Shown here in pieces: positions 5,950-12,880 of a stretch of 15,628 nt of DNA (position 1 is its first letter; every line of letters begins with the position of its first letter). The notes under the pieces were generated by a model. It saw only the letters and a program-made list of their open reading frames with translations, was not told the DNA's origin and made no database searches. This DNA is from Bacteroidetes bacterium UBA6491 (GTDB lineage Bacteria > Bacteroidota > Bacteroidia > NS11-12g > UBA9320), in contig DJML01000136.1 of NCBI GenBank assembly GCA_002436505.1, forward strand, positions 7,999 to 23,626, in the 5' to 3' direction. Both the position numbers and the translations under genes were made by a program.

Positions 5950-6669
5950 TTAATTGTTCTTATAAACTTCTATCAGTGTTAAATTCACCTGGAGGATCGA
6001 GTAAGGAGGAATGCTTTGTGCACCCTGATCTCCGAAAGCCAGTTTTGGCGGAACCGTAAGTTCCCACTCACTGCCGCTTTTCATTCCGGCCAGCGCTTCG
6101 ACCATTCCGGGAAACATAATTTCATTGGTATAGAGCATTTTCTGAGGTTGCCCCATTTGTCTGCTGCTAAAAAGGATCTCTCCTCCATACAGACTTATAT
6201 CGTAATGAATCTCTACGGAGTCTCCGAGCTGAGGTTGTACGCCGTCACCTTCAGATATCACTTTGTACTGCAAGCCTGACTCGTTCGTATTCACACCTTC
6301 TTTGGCTTTGTTCTCCTCCATGGCATCTGCGACATACCTTACCGCCATTTTTTTATCATAAACGTTCACAAGGCTTTCCGCAGATTCCTCGTTCATAACA
6401 GATGACGAATCATTTTCAAGGTATTCACGAACGGCTTGTTCAAACACCTCGTGATTAATACCATCCCAATGTTTAACGTCCTTCAGGAACCTGGAGATCA
6501 TCATGCCATAGGCATAAGAAAAGCTATCGACATCGGATGTAAGTTCAACATCTTCGACTTTTCCGCCGGATCTATCTCCGCAATTTTGAAAAAGGGAGCC
6601 AACAAAAAGGGCTACCAAAACGAATGCGGTATTAGTTGATCTCAGATACTGCGCCTTTGTATATTTCAT
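5950..6669 (-). CDS. FKBP-family lipoprotein with a degenerate proline pocket
   Basis: This 239-residue protein has the same two-part layout as its neighbour: an FKBP-N-like helical region with DSFSYAYGMMISR (48-60), then an FKBP domain (about 130-236). The N-terminus is basic and hydrophobic and reaches C30 in SLFQNCGD, probably a lipoprotein signal, though N at -1 and Q at -2 are atypical for a lipobox. The pocket positions equivalent to FKBP12 F36, D37, V55, I56, W59, Y82 and F99 are L166, F167, M185, F186, M189, F212 and V228; only Y156 is kept. It may therefore bind rather than isomerise its clients. Lipoprotein FKBPs such as GldI occur in gliding Bacteroidota, but assignment to GldI is not justified here. 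The ATG at 6669 is preferred; GTG 6717 and ATG 6711 are further upstream in frame. It overlaps the end of the ABC-F gene by 38 bp. Confidence 0.88.
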   Translation of the reverse strand: MKYTKAQYLRSTNTAFVLVALFVGSLFQNCGDRSGGKVEDVELTSDVDSFSYAYGMMISRFLKDVKHWDGINHEVFEQAVREYLENDSSSVMNEESAESLVNVYDKKMAVRYVADAMEENKAKEGVNTNESGLQYKVISEGDGVQPQLGDSVEIHYDISLYGGEILFSSRQMGQPQKMLYTNEIMFPGMVEALAGMKSGSEWELTVPPKLAFGDQGAQSIPPYSILQVNLTLIEVYKNN

Positions 6670-8254
6670 TCTTTCTTTCTTTAATTTCTTCATCTTCAAT
6701 ATATGTATCATAGTCACATGACTTATCGATCATTCCGTTCGGTCCGATCTCGATGATCCTTGTTGCCAGGGATTGAATAAACGTGTGGTCATGGGAGGTA
6801 AACAACAGTGTTCCGGCAAAGTCCTTCAGGCCGTTGTTAAAAGCTGTTATTGACTCAAGGTCAAGGTGGTTCGTAGGTTCATCAAGGATCAACAGATTAG
6901 GGGACGCCAACATCAGTTTTGATATCATGCATCTTACCTTTTCCCCTCCTGACAATACATTGCACTTTTTGAACACTTCTTCTCCAGAGAACAGCATTTT
7001 CCCCAGGAATCCCCTAATGTAGGTTTCATCTTTTTCTTCTGAATACTGCCTTAGCCAGTCAACGAGATTGAGGTTATTGTTGAAATAGGCGTCATTTTCA
7101 TTCGGCAAGTACGCTTTTGTAATTGTTACGCCCCATTCTTCAGTACCTGTGGTAGGTTCCAGTTCACCCATAATAACCTTATACAGGTTGGTAAGAGCAA
7201 GACTATTCCTCGAAAGGAAAGCTACCTTTTCACCTCTGTAAATACTAAAATTCAGATCTTTAAAATAATGCCCGTAACTAAGGTCCTTCACATTAAGGAT
7301 CTGATCTCCCGCTATCCTTTCTTGTTGAAAGATAATGCCCGGGTATCTTCTGCTCGATGGTTCGATCGAATCCACATCCAGTTTTTCCAGCATTTTCTTT
7401 CGTGAAGTTGCCTGCTTGGACTTCTTCACATTGGCACTAAATCTTTCGATAAAGGCCTGCAGCTCCTTTTTCCTTTCTTCGGCTTTCTTATTCTGCTGAA
7501 GTTGTTGTTTTAACGCTAGCTGACTGGACTCGTACCAGAAGGAGTAATTACCACCGTATACTTTGATCTTCCCAAAATCGACATCCACGATATCCGTACA
7601 CACGGCATCAAGAAAGTGCCTGTCGTGAGAAACAACGATCACAATGTTCTTTGATTCAGCAAGGAAATTCTCCAGCCACGAGATCGTTTCAACGTCAAGA
7701 TCGTTTGTCGGCTCATCCAGGAGAAGGACGTCCGGGTTGCCGAACAATGCCTGAGCCAGCAATACCCTTACTTTCTGATTGTTATTAAGGTCTGACATCA
7801 GGTGCTGATGAAACTCATCACCGACACCCAGTGCACTTAACAATTCACCTGCTTCGCTCTCTGAGGTCCAGCCACCCATTTCACCGTATTTTTCTTCCAG
7901 TTCGGAAGCACGAATTCCATCTTCGTCATTAAAATCCGGTTTCATATAAATGGCGTCCTTTTCCTTCATGATGTCGTACATTTCCTTGTACCCCATAATA
8001 ACGGTCTCAAGGACAGTGTACTCATCGTAAGCAAAGTGATCCTGTTTCAGCACAGCTATCCGCTGACCAGGAGTGATGGAAATAGACCCTGTAGTAGGCT
8101 CTATTTCACCGGAAAGGATCTTCAGAAAAGTAGATTTCCCGGCACCGTTTGCACCAATGACGCCATAACAATTTCCCTCAGTAAATTTTACATTTACCTC
8201 TTCAAACAATACGCGTTTTCCAAAACGCAGGGAAACATTGGATGTATTTAGCAT
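6632..8254 (-). CDS. ABC-F family ATPase (YbiT-like), one degenerate ATP site
   Basis: This is a 540-residue cytoplasmic protein with two ABC ATPase domains and no membrane segments, as in ABC-F proteins, which act on ribosomes in translation. Domain 1 has Walker A GANGAGKST (34-42), a signature region changed to LNNNQ (156-160), Walker B VLLLDE (176-181) and switch H210. A charged interdomain linker (about 240-310) carries the KKSKQATSRKKMLEKL stretch typical of the family. Domain 2 has an altered Walker A (LSRNSLALT, 347-355, without the GxxGxGKS/T pattern), an intact LSGGE signature (434-438), Walker B LLILDE (454-459) and switch H488. The intact motifs together form one composite ATP site and the altered ones form the other. 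It most resembles the YbiT group and is not obviously a resistance-type ABC-F. It heads an operon with two FKBP genes. ATG at 8254, 22 nt after a -7 box. Confidence 0.93.
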   Translation of the reverse strand: MLNTSNVSLRFGKRVLFEEVNVKFTEGNCYGVIGANGAGKSTFLKILSGEIEPTTGSISITPGQRIAVLKQDHFAYDEYTVLETVIMGYKEMYDIMKEKDAIYMKPDFNDEDGIRASELEEKYGEMGGWTSESEAGELLSALGVGDEFHQHLMSDLNNNQKVRVLLAQALFGNPDVLLLDEPTNDLDVETISWLENFLAESKNIVIVVSHDRHFLDAVCTDIVDVDFGKIKVYGGNYSFWYESSQLALKQQLQQNKKAEERKKELQAFIERFSANVKKSKQATSRKKMLEKLDVDSIEPSSRRYPGIIFQQERIAGDQILNVKDLSYGHYFKDLNFSIYRGEKVAFLSRNSLALTNLYKVIMGELEPTTGTEEWGVTITKAYLPNENDAYFNNNLNLVDWLRQYSEEKDETYIRGFLGKMLFSGEEVFKKCNVLSGGEKVRCMISKLMLASPNLLILDEPTNHLDLESITAFNNGLKDFAGTLLFTSHDHTFIQSLATRIIEIGPNGMIDKSCDYDTYIEDEEIKERKNEIYKGAVSEIN

Positions 8255-8276
8255 ACTGAATTCCTAATTAGGGCTG

Positions 8277-8284
8277 CAAAAGTA
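8277..8284 (-). promoter_or_regulatory. Putative -7 promoter box for the ABC-F/FKBP operon
   Basis: On the minus strand this reads TACTTTTG, a perfect TAnnTTTG match 22 nt before the ABC-F ATG. A -33 element is weak. It lies in the 152-bp gap between pdxH and the ABC-F gene, the largest gene-free stretch in the window. Confidence 0.45.
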
Positions 8285-8341
8285 GCTGTTTAAAGGGAAA
8301 TCCCCATAACCGTATTTAGCATGGGACCCTACTTTTTTCAG

Positions 8342-8383
8342 AAAAATCCCAATTCAATTATTGGCGAACATAATTTTCAATTG
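8342..8383 (-). terminator. Possible AT-rich terminator after pdxH
   Basis: On the minus strand CAATT-GAA-AATTAT (8383-8370) can pair with ATAATT-G-AATTG (8361-8350) around a short loop, giving 5 plus 6 base pairs interrupted by a small internal loop. GGGA and then five T residues (complement of 8342-8346) follow. The stem is AT-rich and imperfect, so the terminator call is weak, but the position 24 nt beyond the pdxH stop is right for one. Confidence 0.3.
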
Positions 8384-8406
8384 AGAAACCGCATCACCAG
8401 CGGATA

Positions 8407-9039
8407 TCAGGGGAATAATCTTTTTATCGCCCATTTAGATCCCACTTTCGTGTACTGAAAACGATCGTGCAGCCTGTCAGGCTTGCCTTGCCAAAATTCG
8501 AACAGGTGCGGGTCAATAAAATACCCACCCCAGTGTTCTGGCCTTGGCGGCTCCTCCCCTGAAAATTTTTCAGTTAACTGCTGTACCTTTTGTATCAGTT
8601 GATCCATGCTTTCCAGCTCCTCGCTCTGGCTGGATGCGATGGCTCCAATACGGCTTCCGAAGGGCCGGCTGTTGAAATAATCGTCGGATTCTTTTGCAGA
8701 GACCTTAAATGCTTTACCTAAAACTCTTATCTGCCTTTCAGAGTTTTCCCAGAAGAAGTTCATCGCAACGTTCTCATTCCCGTTAATCTCCACCCCCTTT
8801 TCACTCTTGTAATTGGTGAAAAAGATAAATTTTTCATCATCGTAGCCTTTGAGTAATACGACCCTTGAATTTGGGATATTATTCAAACTGGTAGAAAGGA
8901 CAAAAGCATTTGATTCTGCCTCGGTATCCACCGCTATTCTGAACCAGGCATCGAACAGTTCCATCGGATGATCTGTAAGATGGCCTTCATTCAGTTCATT
9001 TTTTCCGTAAGATCTTCTAATTTCCCTTGGATCCAGCAT
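8407..9039 (-). CDS. pdxH: Pyridoxine/pyridoxamine 5'-phosphate oxidase
   Basis: This is a 210-residue cytoplasmic FMN enzyme that oxidises pyridoxine or pyridoxamine 5'-phosphate to pyridoxal 5'-phosphate, the last step of vitamin B6 cofactor synthesis and salvage. The N-terminus MLDPREIRRSYGKNEL is typical. FMN and phosphate contacts are visible in NSRVVLLKG (57-65), FFTNYKSEKG (73-82), and the segment with Q103 and R105. SRPFGSRIGAIAS (124-136) is a family signature. The C-terminal WQGKPDRLHDR (183-193) holds the substrate-binding R189 and H191. The protein ends RLFP where many homologues end RLAP, a minor variant. Length is normal. It lies 47 bp after the large PKD protein gene with no evident terminator between them, so read-through is possible, but the function is unrelated. 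ATG at 9039. Confidence 0.95.
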   Translation of the reverse strand: MLDPREIRRSYGKNELNEGHLTDHPMELFDAWFRIAVDTEAESNAFVLSTSLNNIPNSRVVLLKGYDDEKFIFFTNYKSEKGVEINGNENVAMNFFWENSERQIRVLGKAFKVSAKESDDYFNSRPFGSRIGAIASSQSEELESMDQLIQKVQQLTEKFSGEEPPRPEHWGGYFIDPHLFEFWQGKPDRLHDRFQYTKVGSKWAIKRLFP

Positions 9040-9086
9040 TTTTACATTCGCTTAAAATAAATCGCCCGCAAGGTATATAATAATGA

Positions 9087-12000
9087 CTACTGTCTCTTAA
9101 TTACAACCTTACTAACGGCATGATTATTCTCAGTGAGGACGTGAAGAAAATAAATTCCTGATGCAAAATTCAGGACTGGGATCCGGTAAAGCCCCTCTTG
9201 TTGAAGGTCCTTGCCATCGGCAACAAAAATGGTTTTGCCGGTACAATCCGCAAGTCTGAATTCCAGCTTTCTGTCATTTATCTTTTGTGCGAACTGAACG
9301 TAGAACAGATCAGTTGCCGGATCTGGGTAAACCTTGTGATCAAAGTCTGTGTCACTTTCATCGCCCAGAGACCACGACGTGAATACATACGTTGTACTGT
9401 CAATACATTCGCACCCATTATCGGTCCTGATTCTGAGGATCACTCGGTATTGTGTTTCGGGAAATTCAAAATTATTAACTGCATTTATCACACCATTTTG
9501 AGTCCCTGAACCTTCAAATACCCATGTATAAGCGGATGGGTCTAAAGACTGATCATCGGGAGTAAAATACCATAGCGTTCTGATCGAGTCTGATCTCGTA
9601 GCAGTAAAGCCACACTCCGGTGTTTGTTCAATCGTGACAGCCTTGTTTTTCTTGTCGACGCATCCACCATCAATAACGGCCTCTAATGTTACATTAAAAG
9701 TGGAGGTAGAGTTAACATCATATACATGTGTTGGCGAGGTAAAGTCAGAGCTGTCCTGATCTCCGAAGAACCATTTGTACGAAATGGAGCCTTCTGTGTA
9801 TTTCGTTGTATTGATAAACTGCACCACCTTTCCTGAACATCCGTCATTTACAATAAATGAAGCTGCCGGCTGTGCACTTACTTTTAATTCTTTAGAAACG
9901 GCCGATTCACAACCGTTAACCGCATTTACGGTAAGAGTTACCACCTTTTCTCCTAATTGTCCGTACTTATGTGAAGGTTCAAATTGAGTAGATGAATCCC
10001 CATCACCAAAATCCCAGACATATACCACGTTCAAACCTTTTGGAACAGTGGTAAGATTTTTAAACTCCACCGGAAGGTTCTCACACGCCTTCAGAAAGGT
10101 GAAGTCAGCTTGCGGAGCAGGTAAGATCGTAACCTGTTTGATTATAGAATCCTTACACCCGAACTGCGTTACGGCCACCATTTCGACATCATAAACATCC
10201 CCTTTGGTGTACTGGTGATAGATGTCCTTTAGCGTACCAACCGTTCCATCACCAAACCGCCAGTAACTCCCGACGGGATCTGATGAACTGATGGTTGAGG
10301 TATTTGTGAACCTGATCGGGGCGCCACTGCAGGCACCTTCAACGTCGAAATCAGCTACCGGTCTGGCAAACAGGTTTGCATTCTTAGTCAGTTCGCTGAT
10401 ACAACCATTTGCAAAAGCTTTCAACGTTACCTGATAGCTGCCTGGTGATCCATACTGATGCGAAGGATCTTTCTTAACAGATGTCGTATTATCACCAAAA
10501 TCCCATAGATAATTTAATGTCCCGGATCCAATGGTAGTGGTGTTAATGAAACTTGCTGGTGTACCTTCACAAGAACTTTCAACGGTAAATTCCGCCAATG
10601 GAATTTCATAGACCTCCACAATAAATGTGGTATCTGCTTTAATGCCATTATCAGTGGTCAGGGTCAAAGTAACTGTGTATACTCCGAAGGTATCATAGGT
10701 GTAAATTGGTTCAGCAGAAGTTGCCTCGTTCCCGTCGCCGAAATCCCAGTGATAGTAAAGAAAACCTTTGCTTATATAAGATAGGTTTTCGAAAGAAACT
10801 GCCTCACCATCGCATACGTTCTTAAAATCAACTTTCGGCACCGGAGTCGGTGCAATGTAAATATACCTGAGCACAGATGAATCACACGAATTGCTTAGAT
10901 CACTGATCACCACTGAAAGCAGCACAATGCTGTCCGCCCAGCCCTTGGTTACGCGGTATACGACCTTGCCGTTCTGCGCACCGGGATGAAAAACAGATGT
11001 GTCAGCTGAAGGAACGGAGACTCCATTTTTACTCAACAGGGACACTTCGCTGATCACCCATTTATTACCGTAATCGCTGTTCAAAAAACCTGTTGGCGGC
11101 AGCAGCTCATACTCAATGACCTTCTTTTCGGCGACAATATCCGGATCGCTTTCCGTTCCGGCCCTGAACTGACCTTCAAACACAGCACCCTTTGACACCT
11201 TTGATCCGACAGGAGGCGACAGCACGACGGCATTTACAGAGAAACGTTCAGAGGAGCACAATTTCCGGTAGAACACCTTGCCGTTCCAGTAAAAGTTGGT
11301 CAGCACACCTGAGAAATCGTTGGTAAGGACTGTGTTCCCTTCAATATTTACATCTGAATTATCAATATCCATTTTCCCGTTGGTAAAAGTGATGCTTGAA
11401 AAATCCGTATCCACATAAAAGGCCATTGTGGTTCCTGCAGGAACATGTAAAGGGTCCTTCAGACCAAATGAATAAAACCGGCCATATCCATTTACCGAAA
11501 GGGTGTCATTAACCAGTTTCAATTCTTTCCAGTCGTTCTGATTTGTTTCACTGCCCCTGTACGATCCGATTTTCACATACACCTTCATATCGTATTTCCC
11601 ACTGTATGCAAAATGTTGTGCGAGGCTGTCAATAATAATATCATTCTTTGCGTATACATTGAACATCGAACCCGGCCCTGTGTTAGTGATATTAAACCGG
11701 TACAGCCCAGCGAATGAGGAGATGTCATTCTTGTTTAGCCTGGAATTTTCACAATAGAACGTTTGGGACGAACTAATGACAGGGGTTTCAAAAGGTGTTC
11801 CCTGTCCAATATTACTTCCTCCGAGCTTTTGAGAAAACCAAAACGTCGAATCGTATATGCCTCGATCTGTAGAAAGAACCACTGTCCCTGTGCCACATCT
11901 TTCGACATCTTTCGGGTTTGGATCTGTTGGAGGAGGGGATGAAGATCTTTTCCTGATAATCGTATCGTTTGCATGTACCTTGTCACTGTCATGTGACGTA

Positions 12001-12842
12001 AATAGCTGAAATGAGAAAATGCCCCCGTTTTCAGTATTTATAGAGTCAGGCATTACGATGGTTGTTGATTTTCCCTGAGACAGTGAAGGTATAGTATCAA
12101 ATGAGGAATAGCTGCCGGAATTCACATGTACCAGAATTCCTGACAAGTTTTTGAATCCTACGTTCTTCACTTCCACCTCAACCGCCTGTTTTTTCATCGG
12201 ACAGGCCTGATCATACATTTGCACCAAGTCAACCGGGCTGACGTCAAAATCAAATTTTTCAAAAAGGGCGACATTGTCAAGTATAAAGAACCCCCTGTAA
12301 TTGATCGTAGTGGTCGTCACCCACCGAAACCTCGAACTGAAGGTAGGATACCCCTTATATATGTCGATATTCAACTCATAATCGTTTGGGGTTCCATCGA
12401 CCACCCCATTGGCCTGGGACCAGATGCTCCGCCATGTTTTACCGGTATCAACGGAAACCTCAAAATGTATCCATGCAGAGTCCTGCACAAAGGTTTGTTT
12501 CGAAAATGAAACATTGAAATTAGTTAAACCAACGGTAGATACATCCGGCAACTGAAGAGTAACTTCCTCCGCCTGCGCATTTGTTGCCGTTCCGCCTGTT
12601 GAGCCGCCATTGTATGCATCAAAAACCGCAAAACCGTCACTCACGGGAGGGGCAGGGTGAAAGATCTTGCTTTCAAAATAAAATTTATCGTACACCGTGT
12701 TTCCTTTAACGGTGGTATTTATCCATCCGGATGGCGGAGTAGTGTCAGAAAGACTTGAAAAATCCTCATAGATCAGGAAATTTTGAGCGCGCGTACTGAA
12801 AGCCAATAGACTAAAAAATATAAATATGTTTATTGCTTTCAT
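9087..12842 (-). CDS. Giant multi-PKD protein with T9SS type A C-terminal sorting domain
   Basis: The protein is 1251 residues if it starts at the ATG at 12842, which gives a clean signal peptide (MKAINIFIFFSLLAFSTRA, cleaved before Q20). A GTG further upstream (12875) lies in a hairpin and is not favoured. Order of regions: a jelly-roll/MAM-like adhesin-type domain (about 20-196, beginning NFLIYEDFSS); a beta-sandwich (about 199-300); an Ig-like segment with STFWFSQ (332-338); a module around YDMKVYVKIGSYRG; an unnamed module (about 544-665); six PKD repeats (about 670-1155), with WDFGDG-type motifs at 699, 780, 861, 943 and 1024 and a degenerate WVFEGS at 1107; and a T9SS type A sorting domain (about 1169-1251, YPDPATDLFYVQF). 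It is predicted to be exported by Sec, then delivered to the surface or medium by a T9SS. No catalytic domain is recognised, so adhesion or matrix roles are likely but unproven. Confidence 0.92.
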   Translation of the reverse strand: MKAINIFIFFSLLAFSTRAQNFLIYEDFSSLSDTTPPSGWINTTVKGNTVYDKFYFESKIFHPAPPVSDGFAVFDAYNGGSTGGTATNAQAEEVTLQLPDVSTVGLTNFNVSFSKQTFVQDSAWIHFEVSVDTGKTWRSIWSQANGVVDGTPNDYELNIDIYKGYPTFSSRFRWVTTTTINYRGFFILDNVALFEKFDFDVSPVDLVQMYDQACPMKKQAVEVEVKNVGFKNLSGILVHVNSGSYSSFDTIPSLSQGKSTTIVMPDSINTENGGIFSFQLFTSHDSDKVHANDTIIRKRSSSPPPTDPNPKDVERCGTGTVVLSTDRGIYDSTFWFSQKLGGSNIGQGTPFETPVISSSQTFYCENSRLNKNDISSFAGLYRFNITNTGPGSMFNVYAKNDIIIDSLAQHFAYSGKYDMKVYVKIGSYRGSETNQNDWKELKLVNDTLSVNGYGRFYSFGLKDPLHVPAGTTMAFYVDTDFSSITFTNGKMDIDNSDVNIEGNTVLTNDFSGVLTNFYWNGKVFYRKLCSSERFSVNAVVLSPPVGSKVSKGAVFEGQFRAGTESDPDIVAEKKVIEYELLPPTGFLNSDYGNKWVISEVSLLSKNGVSVPSADTSVFHPGAQNGKVVYRVTKGWADSIVLLSVVISDLSNSCDSSVLRYIYIAPTPVPKVDFKNVCDGEAVSFENLSYISKGFLYYHWDFGDGNEATSAEPIYTYDTFGVYTVTLTLTTDNGIKADTTFIVEVYEIPLAEFTVESSCEGTPASFINTTTIGSGTLNYLWDFGDNTTSVKKDPSHQYGSPGSYQVTLKAFANGCISELTKNANLFARPVADFDVEGACSGAPIRFTNTSTISSSDPVGSYWRFGDGTVGTLKDIYHQYTKGDVYDVEMVAVTQFGCKDSIIKQVTILPAPQADFTFLKACENLPVEFKNLTTVPKGLNVVYVWDFGDGDSSTQFEPSHKYGQLGEKVVTLTVNAVNGCESAVSKELKVSAQPAASFIVNDGCSGKVVQFINTTKYTEGSISYKWFFGDQDSSDFTSPTHVYDVNSTSTFNVTLEAVIDGGCVDKKNKAVTIEQTPECGFTATRSDSIRTLWYFTPDDQSLDPSAYTWVFEGSGTQNGVINAVNNFEFPETQYRVILRIRTDNGCECIDSTTYVFTSWSLGDESDTDFDHKVYPDPATDLFYVQFAQKINDRKLEFRLADCTGKTIFVADGKDLQQEGLYRIPVLNFASGIYFLHVLTENNHAVSKVVIKRQ

Positions 12843-12864
12843 TATCGGTATTTTGGTTTTACAG

Positions 12865-12880
12865 GGTAGATGCACCTACC
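12865..12880 (-). other. Short hairpin between the two tandem PKD genes
   Basis: GGTAG (12865-12869) and CTACC (12876-12880) pair around a 6-nt loop, spanning the stop codon of the upstream PKD gene in the 33-bp spacer. No T-tract follows on the minus strand, so it is not an intrinsic terminator, and the two genes are probably co-transcribed. It could modulate coupling or RNA decay, or be chance. Confidence 0.3.

Noticed and set aside
6670..6717. Upstream GTG/ATG starts of the FKBP-family lipoprotein
   Set aside because: They add a very basic 16-residue segment and lengthen the overlap with the ABC-F gene to as much as 86 bp; the ATG at 6669 fits an export signal better, though ATG 6711 is not strictly excluded.
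6632..8254. Antibiotic-resistance ABC-F protein
   Set aside because: Motifs and linker look YbiT-like, and the neighbours are folding factors with no resistance context.
12843..12875. GTG start extending the left PKD protein by 11 residues
   Set aside because: The ATG at 12842 begins a clean signal peptide; the GTG lies next to the preceding stop codon inside a small hairpin.
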